A DNA stretch of 64,000 nt from Nitrospira sp. (GTDB lineage: Bacteria; Nitrospirota; Nitrospiria; Nitrospirales; Nitrospiraceae): the NCBI GenBank assembly GCA_024760525.1, contig CP060499.1, positions 1,488,001 through 1,552,000 on the forward strand. Direction: 5' to 3'. The notes beneath the pieces are model-generated. The model was not told where the DNA came from. It did no database searches and was given only the letters and a program-made list of their open reading frames with translations. A program made the position numbers and the translations under genes. Position 1 is the stretch's first letter; each line of letters begins with the position of its first letter. Below, in pieces: positions 44,883-52,276 of this stretch.

Positions 44883-46502
44883 CTAGGGCGCGGCTCGTTC
44901 GACGGTGATGCGATAGGTTCTGGAACTGCCGTTGGGGGCGACCACGACAAGGTCGATGTCGGTGCGCGAGCCCGGAGCTCCAAGGGTAATGTCCCGCGCC
45001 TGACCCGAGCCGATACCCTGGCCATTCACCTCCATGCCGGCACTTGGATCCTGAAGAGTCGCCGTCACCGTGACGCTGCTGACGGTGGTCGCCAGGTCCA
45101 CCGTATACTTGGTGGTGTTCGGATTGAACGCGGGGTCCAAGATGCCGGGTGTCACCGTCAAGGCCGAGAGTCTGTTGTTGCTCGCAGGGGCTGCGCGTTC
45201 GAGGGTGATGCGATAGGTCTTGGATCTGCCGTTCGGGGCCACGACGACGAGGTCGATGTCGGTGCGTGAGCCCGGAGCTCCAAGGGTAATGTCCCGCGCC
45301 TGACCCGAGCTGATGCCCTGGCCATTCACCTCCATGCCGGCGCTTGGATCCTGAAGAGTCGCCGTCACCGTGACGCTGCTGACGGTGGTCGCCAGGTCCA
45401 CCGTATACTTGGTGGTGTTCGGGTTGAACGCGGGGTCCAAGATGCCGGGTGTCACCGTCAAGGCCGAGAGTCTGTTGTTTCCGCTCAGTGCAGTGCGAAA
45501 TACGTCCACGGAATATGTTGTTCTGGTGCCATTTTGCGCGGTCACCACAATATTGATAAAGGTGCTCAAACCTGGTCCGCGCAACGTAATGATACGGGGC
45601 TGCCCGGAGTTGATGGCCTGCCCATTCACCGTCAGGCTCGCCGTCGTATCTTGCAACGTCGGCGTCACTGTTACGCTGGTCACACTGCTCGCGACATCCA
45701 TCGTGTACCCGACTGTGCCGGCACTGAAAGGCGGATCCAATGTTCCCGGGACTATGGTTAAGCTCTGCAAAAAGTTGTTGCCCGATATTCCACGATTCAT
45801 CGTAACCAGGTAGGTTTTCTGAGTTCCGTTCTGGGCTGTCACGATAACGGTGATGGTCGTGCTTTGGCCGGAGTCATTGAGGGTAATTGCGCGTGCCTGG
45901 CCTGAGACGGCGGCTTGCCCGTCGACCGTCATCGTCGCAGCAGGGTCGTCCAGGGTGGGGGTTACCGCAATACCTCCGACGTTATTGGCGACATTGACTG
46001 TATAGCTGAGCGTGTTGGCATTGAATGTGGGAACCAGAGTTCCGGGCGAAACGGTCAAGCTCTGCAACGAATTGTTTCCGGCTAAGTTGGCTTTGTTGAG
46101 AAGCACGATGTAGATTCTTGAATTGCTCGTTGATTCTGACACCACGATACTCACGGGAGTCACTGATCCCACCGGGCCCAGTTGAATATCTCTTCTCGTC
46201 GTGGTCTGCCCATTGATAGTCACCGTGTCGCCGGCCACTCGCGGTTGCGCCGTGATGGTCACGGTTGCAATGTCGCTGGTGAGGTCGACATTGTATTGGG
46301 TGGTGTTACTGGCAAAGGACGGTTGAAGTGTTCCGGGGGTAATGGTCAGACTGGCAAGTTCAACCCCTTGGTTAACCGACCCCACATCCTGACAACCATA
46401 GGAGCCAAGGCAGATTGCAACGAGAAGCGCGACGGATACCAGATACGACTCAGCGAGGAGAGGGCGTCTTATGCGGTGCCGGCCAAGTGTCTCTTGGTGC
46501 AT
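44883..46502 (-). CDS. Lipoprotein with five cadherin-like beta-sandwich repeats
   Basis: 539 residues. A long lipoprotein signal ends in LGSYGC (Cys about 37). Five tandem domains of about 95 residues follow, each opening L.SLT..PGTL.P.F...T..Y and closing with ...NG..KTY.I.., the Cadherin-like beta-sandwich (PF12733-type) pattern. Domains 4 and 5 differ at only a few residues and are near-identical in DNA. Such proteins are surface-exposed adhesins or scaffolds. The start at 46502 is taken because no other ATG precedes the lipobox. Function on the surface is inferred. Confidence 0.85.
   Translation of the reverse strand: MHQETLGRHRIRRPLLAESYLVSVALLVAICLGSYGCQDVGSVNQGVELASLTITPGTLQPSFASNTTQYNVDLTSDIATVTITAQPRVAGDTVTINGQTTTRRDIQLGPVGSVTPVSIVVSESTSNSRIYIVLLNKANLAGNNSLQSLTVSPGTLVPTFNANTLSYTVNVANNVGGIAVTPTLDDPAATMTVDGQAAVSGQARAITLNDSGQSTTITVIVTAQNGTQKTYLVTMNRGISGNNFLQSLTIVPGTLDPPFSAGTVGYTMDVASSVTSVTVTPTLQDTTASLTVNGQAINSGQPRIITLRGPGLSTFINIVVTAQNGTRTTYSVDVFRTALSGNNRLSALTVTPGILDPAFNPNTTKYTVDLATTVSSVTVTATLQDPSAGMEVNGQGISSGQARDITLGAPGSRTDIDLVVVAPNGRSKTYRITLERAAPASNNRLSALTVTPGILDPAFNPNTTKYTVDLATTVSSVTVTATLQDPSAGMEVNGQGIGSGQARDITLGAPGSRTDIDLVVVAPNGSSRTYRITVERAAP
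44885..45480. repeat. 300-bp tandem duplication inside the repeat lipoprotein gene
   Basis: Unit 44885-45184 and unit 45185-45480 align at a 300-base offset with few differences by eye, each encoding one cadherin-like domain (100 codons). The other three domains have diverged far more. This is a recent in-frame duplication. Confidence 0.85.
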
Positions 46503-46862
46503 GAGCTGCGGGATCTATCTGCCCTTAAATCCCAAACGGTGGAGTTGCATATTACGAGCGGGGTCGAAACCGATCTATCCTACGTATGTATGGGTAAGCG
46601 AGCAGGAAAGGCCTCATGTCGGGAAGCCTTGTTACCGGCGGAGGTGATCCCAACATCCACGTGGATCGACGATGGCGAGGGGAGCCTGATGTGCGACCGT
46701 CAAGAGGTCTTGGTCTCCCGTGACAGCAGGTGGGTTGGTCTAACCATAAAATTGCTGTCTCTTACAATAGGTGACCGTTCCCTTCCGGCTTGACCTTCAT
46801 TTCAGGCGGCACCTATAATCCCACTACTGGTTTCATCACAACATACTGATTCAACGGGTAAA
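46503..46862. other. Divergent promoter region between repeat lipoprotein and moa operon
   Basis: 360 bases with no supported gene. It must drive transcription both ways. I looked for a molybdenum-cofactor riboswitch ahead of moaC but could not recognise one. Folded GC-rich parts occur near 46610-46700. Confidence 0.3.
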
Positions 46863-47357
46863 ATGGCCGAATTCACCCACTTTAATGAGTCTGGGCGCGC
46901 GCGTATGGTCGACGTCGGCGCGAAAGATTCGTCTGAACGGCTTGCCACAGCTCAAGCCAGGGTATTCCTGCTTCCCGAAACCCTTGAAAAGATCCAGCGG
47001 GGCAAGATTCAGAAGGGTGATGTCTTGTCGGTCGCTCAGGTCGCCGGCGTGATGGGCGCGAAAAGGACGCCGGATCTCATCCCCATGTGCCATCCGATTC
47101 TCCTCACCAGTGTCGATATTGCATTCAATGAAGAACTTCAGCCCGATCCACAAGGCCGCTGTTCCATCACCATTACGGCGACGGCCAAGACGACAGGGCC
47201 GACGGGCGTCGAAATGGAAGCGATGACGGCGGCCACGGTTGCGGCGCTGACCATTTACGATATGTGCAAGTCGGTGGACCGTGCCATGAGTTTCAGCGAG
47301 GTCTGCCTTCTTTCCAAATCCGGGGGGAAGTCCGGCGCCTATATTCGAAGGGAGTGA
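46863..47357 (+). CDS. moaC: Cyclic pyranopterin monophosphate synthase MoaC
   Basis: 164 residues, usual length. ARMVDVGAKDSSERLATAQA is the MoaC start, LIPMCHPILLTSVDIAF holds the substrate-binding Met-Cys-His, and TGVEMEAMTAATVAALTIYD, then MCKSVDR, is the catalytic end. With MoaA it converts GTP to cyclic pyranopterin monophosphate, the first step of molybdopterin synthesis. The next gene starts 12 bp later, forming the operon moaC-moaDE-moaA. Confidence 0.96.
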   Translation: MAEFTHFNESGRARMVDVGAKDSSERLATAQARVFLLPETLEKIQRGKIQKGDVLSVAQVAGVMGAKRTPDLIPMCHPILLTSVDIAFNEELQPDPQGRCSITITATAKTTGPTGVEMEAMTAATVAALTIYDMCKSVDRAMSFSEVCLLSKSGGKSGAYIRRE

Positions 47358-47369
47358 GGATCAGAGACC

Positions 47370-48068
47370 ATGGTAACGGTCAAGTTATTCGGGATGACGA
47401 AAATGATGGCCGGCAATCGGGGATCGTTGTCATTGGATTTGGCGAATGGTCGGCGGGTCAAGGATCTGGTCGGAGCCATCACTAGCGGCTATCCTGCAAT
47501 CGGGGAACTGCTTCACAAGAAGAAGGTGCTGGTATCGGTGAATCAGGAAATCGCGCACGAGGAGACAGAAATCAAAGATGGGGATGAGATCGCTCTGCTG
47601 CCCCCTTTCGCCGGCGGGACTGGCATGAACGATGAGACGGACGACCGCCAATTCGTCCGCGTCCAGCAGGAAGATTTTTCCGTCGATGCCGAGATCAACC
47701 GCGTCCGTGGCCGGTCCAAACGAATCGGCGGCGTCTCGATCTTTTTAGGGACGGCGCGTGACCGGTCGAAAGGGCGGGAGGTGGATAGCCTCACCTTTGA
47801 GCACTATGAGGGAATGGCGCAAACAACGTTGCGTGAGATTCGAGAGCGGGCGCTGAAAGATTTCGATATCCTCGAACTGCTCATTATCCACCGGTATGGA
47901 GAGATTACAATCGGCGAGAACATTGTGCTGATCATTGCCGGTGCCGAACATCGTGCGGACGCGTTCCGTGCCTGCAAGTGGGCCATTGATGAATTAAAGC
48001 AGATCACGCCGATTTGGAAGCTGGAACACACGCCTGAAGGAGAGGTGTGGGTCGAGGAGCACCCATAA
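47370..48068 (+). CDS. Fused MoaD-MoaE molybdopterin synthase
   Basis: 232 residues with two domains. Residues 1-83 are MoaD: a ubiquitin-like fold ending LLPPFAGG, the Gly-Gly whose thiocarboxylate carries sulfur. Residues about 90-232 are MoaE: GGVSIFLGTARDRSKGREVD, then AGAEHRADAFRACKWAIDEL and the Lys in ITPIWK. In the standard enzyme MoaD ends at Gly-Gly and inserts into MoaE, but here the chain continues (GGTGMNDE). Activity would need cleavage after Gly83, as reported for the mycobacterial fusion MoaX. There is no stop or frameshift signal at the junction; an internal ATG (GTGM) could also start a separate MoaE. Confidence 0.92.
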   Translation: MVTVKLFGMTKMMAGNRGSLSLDLANGRRVKDLVGAITSGYPAIGELLHKKKVLVSVNQEIAHEETEIKDGDEIALLPPFAGGTGMNDETDDRQFVRVQQEDFSVDAEINRVRGRSKRIGGVSIFLGTARDRSKGREVDSLTFEHYEGMAQTTLREIRERALKDFDILELLIIHRYGEITIGENIVLIIAGAEHRADAFRACKWAIDELKQITPIWKLEHTPEGEVWVEEHP

Positions 48069-48107
48069 TCGACTGAGCGCCCTAGGGGTGAGTCCGGAGA
48101 AGAGACA

Positions 48108-49172
48108 ATGGATCAGTCCATGCCGCAGCGTTCTATCTCCCCTCTACGCGATGCATTCGGTCGCCCGCTCGGTAGTCTTCGCCTGTCGGTCACGGACCGA
48201 TGCAATCTCCGCTGCAAATATTGTATGCCGGAACCGGAGTATGTCTGGCTTCCACGCGAGGATCTTCTAAGCTTCGAGGAAATGGCGACGCTTGCGGGAT
48301 ACTTCGCCGATCTCGGAGTGGAGAAGGTCAGACTGACCGGAGGAGAACCGCTCTTGCGACGGGACCTTGCACGGTTTGTGCGGTTGCTGCGGCAGGATCG
48401 GCGGATTGAGGAAGTGGCCTTGACGACGAATGGTATTCTGTTGGCCGAGTATGCCCAAGGGCTCTATGAAGCGGGTCTTGACCGGGTGACGGTCAGTTTG
48501 GATACGCTCCGACCGGAGCGGTTCCGTCAATTGGCCGGGCGCGATGAATTTTCACGAGTGTTGGAGGGTATCGAATCGGTCGGTAAGACGGGTTTTGCGA
48601 GTTTGAAACTCGACACGGTTGCGATCCGGGGATTCAACGAAGATGAACTGAGTGCGTTGATCGAATTCGCCAAACACTATCACGCTGAGGTTCGTTTCAT
48701 TGAGTACATGGATGTTGGGGGGGCGAACGAGTGGAGCATGGACAAAGTTCTGTCGCAAGACATGATCCTGGCATCCTTGAGTCGACGGTATGGCCGGGTC
48801 ACGCCGCTTCCGGAACGGGGGAGTGCTCCAGCCCAGCGATTCTTGTTGCCGGACGGCACAATCTTTGGGATTATTCCGTCGACGACGATGCCTTTTTGCG
48901 CCCAGTGCGACCGCAGTCGTGTCACGGCCGACGGATTTTGGTATCTGTGCCTGTACGCTACGTCCGGTATTGATTTGCGCAAGCCGCTCCGTATGGGAAG
49001 CAGTCCTGTGCAAATGCGGGAGATGATCGGGGCCGGATGGACGACCCGCCGTGATCGTGGAGCGGAAGAGCGTAAGGCCTTGGAGCGGGTTGGGCTTCGA
49101 GCCGGAGGGTTGATCGACATTGATCAGCTTCGGCAAGATCCGCATCTGGAGATGCATGCCCGTGGCGGATAA
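48108..49172 (+). CDS. moaA: GTP 3',8-cyclase MoaA
   Basis: 354 residues. A radical SAM enzyme with N-terminal cluster motif CNLRCKYC in LRLSVTDRCNLRCKYCMPEP, and a second C-terminal cluster motif (FCAQCDRSRVTADGFWYLCL). The C-terminus ends in Gly-Gly, as required for activity. It catalyses the cyclisation of GTP that MoaC then completes. It is in the operon with moaC and moaDE. Other moa/moe genes are not in the window. Full length, no oddities. Confidence 0.97.
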   Translation: MDQSMPQRSISPLRDAFGRPLGSLRLSVTDRCNLRCKYCMPEPEYVWLPREDLLSFEEMATLAGYFADLGVEKVRLTGGEPLLRRDLARFVRLLRQDRRIEEVALTTNGILLAEYAQGLYEAGLDRVTVSLDTLRPERFRQLAGRDEFSRVLEGIESVGKTGFASLKLDTVAIRGFNEDELSALIEFAKHYHAEVRFIEYMDVGGANEWSMDKVLSQDMILASLSRRYGRVTPLPERGSAPAQRFLLPDGTIFGIIPSTTMPFCAQCDRSRVTADGFWYLCLYATSGIDLRKPLRMGSSPVQMREMIGAGWTTRRDRGAEERKALERVGLRAGGLIDIDQLRQDPHLEMHARGG

Positions 49173-49284
49173 GTGCGTGTAGTCCGGCGTGTCCTCCGAT
49201 ATAAAACGTGGTTCTGTGCATGGAATGCGGTATCGTTCTAGATTTGCCGAGTAGACTCGGTCTAGGTCCGCTGCCCGATTGATC

Positions 49285-49989
49285 ATGCCGGACATGCAGG
49301 TTGCGACATTGCTAGGAGTCGGCTTTCTGCTTGGGCTGCGGCACGCCCTGGATACCGATCATCTTGCAGCGGTTTCCACGGTGCTTGCTGAGCGACCGTC
49401 GCTCTTGGCGTCCGGCGCCGTTGGGTTATGGTGGGGCATCGGGCATACCCTGACCTTATTGCTTGTAGGGGCGGTCGTTCTTGCTTGGGGAGTTCATATC
49501 CCCGCACAATTCGAAGTCATCGCTGAATCGTGTGTGGCCGTCTTGCTGATCCTGCTCGGCGTCACGTTGGCCTTTAGGCTCTACCGGGAGCGATGGCACG
49601 TGCATAGCCATCACCACGACGGCCGCCCGCACGTTCATTTTCACAGTCACCAACGACAGGAAGATCATCGTCATCGGCATTGGATGACCGAGTTGATTCG
49701 TCCACTCTGTATCGGTATGGCGCATGGGCTGGCTGGATCCGCCGCGCTGATGTTGATGATTCTTGCCACAACGACAGACGTGGTCGCCGGCCTCTTGTCG
49801 ATTCTCGTCTTCGGGGTAGGGTCTATTATCGGTATGATGGTGATCGGCCTGACGATCAGTGTTCCGATCATCTATTCACGTTCGGTCAGCCGGCAACTTT
49901 TTGTCGGGGTACAGGGTTTTGCCAGTCTTGCCAGTGTCTCGGTCGGGGTGTGGATGCTGGTCGAGTTGACGTCGTCCGCGATCGGGTAG
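49285..49989 (+). CDS. NicO/UreH-type nickel-cobalt transporter
   Basis: 234 residues with about six membrane helices. LLGLRHALDTDHLAAVSTVL is the HX4DH metal motif of nickel/cobalt transporters. A His-rich cytoplasmic loop (RWHVHSHHHDGRPHVHFHSH, then QRQEDHRHRHW, about 105-135) fits metal binding. GMAHGLAGSAALMLMILATT is the second conserved stretch. It may take up nickel for urease or hydrogenase, or cobalt. The ATG at 49285 is used in place of the TTG two codons earlier. No nickel enzyme is encoded nearby. Confidence 0.85.
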   Translation: MPDMQVATLLGVGFLLGLRHALDTDHLAAVSTVLAERPSLLASGAVGLWWGIGHTLTLLLVGAVVLAWGVHIPAQFEVIAESCVAVLLILLGVTLAFRLYRERWHVHSHHHDGRPHVHFHSHQRQEDHRHRHWMTELIRPLCIGMAHGLAGSAALMLMILATTTDVVAGLLSILVFGVGSIIGMMVIGLTISVPIIYSRSVSRQLFVGVQGFASLASVSVGVWMLVELTSSAIG

Positions 49990-50114
49990 TGAGACGAATG
50001 GTTCCTCAGATGTCGGCACGGCAGAAAAGTGCATCGGAAATCAGGGTATGGTATTCTTTCCCGGCCGCATCGAGGTGAGGGTTGCCCACTTAGGTCTGGA
50101 TAGGCGCAGCGATC

Positions 50115-50951
50115 ATGGCGTGGTTCAAGAAAGACAAGCCGGCAGAATCAGTCCCGCCGCCTCGCTCTAAAGGCAGCGAGGGGATGTGGCTCAAGTGCAA
50201 TCACTGCCGGGAAATCGTCTATCGGAAAGAAGTCGACCGGAACAACAAGGTCTGCCCGAAGTGCGAGTATCATTTCCCTATTTCAGTCACGGAACGGATC
50301 GGATTGCTTATCGATCTCGGGACGTTCAAAGAATGGGATGTCGGATTGGAGGCTCAAGATCCCTTGACTTTTCACGACACCAAGTCTTATCGAGAGCGAG
50401 TGAAGGCACACCAAGAAAAGACCGGTCGAAAAGATGCTCTCGTGATCGGTGAAGGCACGGTGAATGGCCGCCGCGTGGTGCTGTGTGTGTTCGATTTCAG
50501 CTTCATGGGCGGCAGTATGGGCTCGGTGGTTGGTGAAAAACTCTGCCGCGCGATCGATCGGGCTTTGGAGTTAAAATTGCCCGTCATTCTGGTGACCGCC
50601 TCCGGGGGAGCACGGATGCAGGAAGGTATCTTCTCGTTGATGCAGATGGCCAAAACGTCGACGGCGGTGGCGAAGTTGGGAGAAGCCAAACTGCCCTTCA
50701 TTTCAATCCTCTCCGATCCTACGTTCGGGGGTGTCACGGCCAGTGTGGCGATGTTGGGAGATGTGATTATTGCGGAACCGAAAGCCTTGATCGGTTTTGC
50801 CGGACCTCGAGTGATCGAACAGACGATCAAACAGCAATTGCCGGATCAATTCCAACGGTCTGAATTCCTTCTCGAGCACGGGATGATCGATATGATCGTC
50901 GAGCGCAAGCGTCTTAAGGAGACGGTCGGCACTCTCGTGAATCATTTTTAG
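50115..50951 (+). CDS. accD: Acetyl-CoA carboxylase carboxyltransferase, beta subunit
   Basis: 278 residues. The N-terminal zinc ribbon (CNHCREIVYRKEVDRNNKVC, then PKC) marks the bacterial beta subunit. The carboxyltransferase core has the conserved FDFSFMGGSMGSVVGEK and the oxyanion-type TASGGARMQEG. Together with AccA it transfers the carboxyl group from biotin to acetyl-CoA, making malonyl-CoA for fatty acid synthesis. It is followed by folC, the usual accD-folC pair. Complete and conventional. Confidence 0.97.
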   Translation: MAWFKKDKPAESVPPPRSKGSEGMWLKCNHCREIVYRKEVDRNNKVCPKCEYHFPISVTERIGLLIDLGTFKEWDVGLEAQDPLTFHDTKSYRERVKAHQEKTGRKDALVIGEGTVNGRRVVLCVFDFSFMGGSMGSVVGEKLCRAIDRALELKLPVILVTASGGARMQEGIFSLMQMAKTSTAVAKLGEAKLPFISILSDPTFGGVTASVAMLGDVIIAEPKALIGFAGPRVIEQTIKQQLPDQFQRSEFLLEHGMIDMIVERKRLKETVGTLVNHF

Positions 50952-50976
50952 CCTTCTGCGTCCTTCCGGCTTGTTG

Positions 50977-52275
50977 ATGAGCTACTCCTCCGTTATCGAA
51001 TACCTTTACAGCCTTCAAAAGCACGGCATCAAGCTGGGTCTGGAGACCATGCGGCTCCTCTTGGAGAGGGTCGGCAATCCTCACCACGCACTTCATGTGC
51101 TTCATATCGGAGGTACCAATGGCAAAGGGTCGACCGCGGCAATGGCCGCGGCGGTGCTTCAACATTCAGGCCGGCGCGTCGGGCTCTATACATCTCCCCA
51201 TCTGATCGAATTCCGTGAACGGATTCGTGTCAATGGTTGCGTGATCACGGAAGATCGCGTAGGAGAGTTGATCACGCGATTGAGGGCCGCCCTGAAACAC
51301 GATCTGCAGCCGACTTTTTTTGAGATGACGACGGCCCTCGCGTTCCTGTACTTCGCAGAGTCTGAAGTCGACGTCGCCGTACTGGAAGTCGGGTTGGGCG
51401 GACGGTTTGACGCGACCAACGTCATGGAACGACCGCTCGGCAGCGCAATCACGACGATCGGTCTGGATCATCAGGAGTACTTGGGGCACACGGAGGGTGC
51501 GATCGCCTTCGAAAAAGGGGGCATCATCAAGCCGTCCGTACCGGTCGTGGTGGGACGTATGGGGTCGGAAGCTGAAACCGTGCTGCGCCGGATCGCTGTC
51601 GATCGGACGGCACCGTTGTGGCAGCTGGGCCGCGAGTTTCATGTTGAAGGGAATGACTCCAAGGTGTTTGCGTATCGCGGAGTGACACGTGTGATCGAGG
51701 GGCTGGCTTGCGGCCTGGCAGGGCGCCACCAGTGGGACAACGCCGCTTGTGCGTTGGCACTGCTTGAAGCTGCCGGTCAATTGGGGCTGGCAACGAATGA
51801 CACGGCCGTACGTGAGGGCCTCCGGACTGTGTCATGGGACGGTCGCCTAGAGTCCATCGATGAGTCTCCGAAGGTTTTGCTCGATGGCGCACATAACCCT
51901 GCCGCGGCGCATGCGCTCGCACGATATCTGAACGAATATTCCACAAATCATCCAACTTCTCGGATTATTCTGGTGTGGGGCATGATGCGCGATAAAGATC
52001 ATCGGGGATTCATCGCGCCGTTGCTGCCGATGGTGTCGGAGATCGTGTTGACACAGGCGGCTCTTGCACGATCTGCCACGATTCAAGATCTTCGCGCAGC
52101 CCTGCAAGAATGGCATGGCTCGCTGTCGGAGTCCGTTCTTCCTATGGATGCGCTGGCAGTTGCCAGAAGCCGGGCAATGCCTCACGATCTTATCTGTATA
52201 GCCGGATCACTCATGCTCCTGGGGGATATCAAAGCGGCAGTAAGCGGCTGTGGTCTGTCACCGATCCGTGGTTAA
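50977..52275 (+). CDS. folC: Folylpolyglutamate/dihydrofolate synthase
   Basis: 432 residues from the ATG at 50977, two codons inside the TTG-initiated frame. The ATP loop is in HIGGTNGKGSTAAMAAAVLQ; MFxVGLGGRFDATN-like VGLGGRFDATNVMERP and LLDGAHNPAAAHALARYLNE are the Mur-ligase family signatures. It adds glutamate to dihydropteroate and to folate. It follows accD by 25 bp and precedes lptD by a single base, so all three are probably co-transcribed. Confidence 0.95.
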   Translation: MSYSSVIEYLYSLQKHGIKLGLETMRLLLERVGNPHHALHVLHIGGTNGKGSTAAMAAAVLQHSGRRVGLYTSPHLIEFRERIRVNGCVITEDRVGELITRLRAALKHDLQPTFFEMTTALAFLYFAESEVDVAVLEVGLGGRFDATNVMERPLGSAITTIGLDHQEYLGHTEGAIAFEKGGIIKPSVPVVVGRMGSEAETVLRRIAVDRTAPLWQLGREFHVEGNDSKVFAYRGVTRVIEGLACGLAGRHQWDNAACALALLEAAGQLGLATNDTAVREGLRTVSWDGRLESIDESPKVLLDGAHNPAAAHALARYLNEYSTNHPTSRIILVWGMMRDKDHRGFIAPLLPMVSEIVLTQAALARSATIQDLRAALQEWHGSLSESVLPMDALAVARSRAMPHDLICIAGSLMLLGDIKAAVSGCGLSPIRG

Positions 52276-52276
52276 C

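Noticed and set aside
46503..46862. Molybdenum-cofactor riboswitch ahead of moaC
   Set aside because: The operon makes it tempting, but I could not match the conserved core of that RNA by eye.
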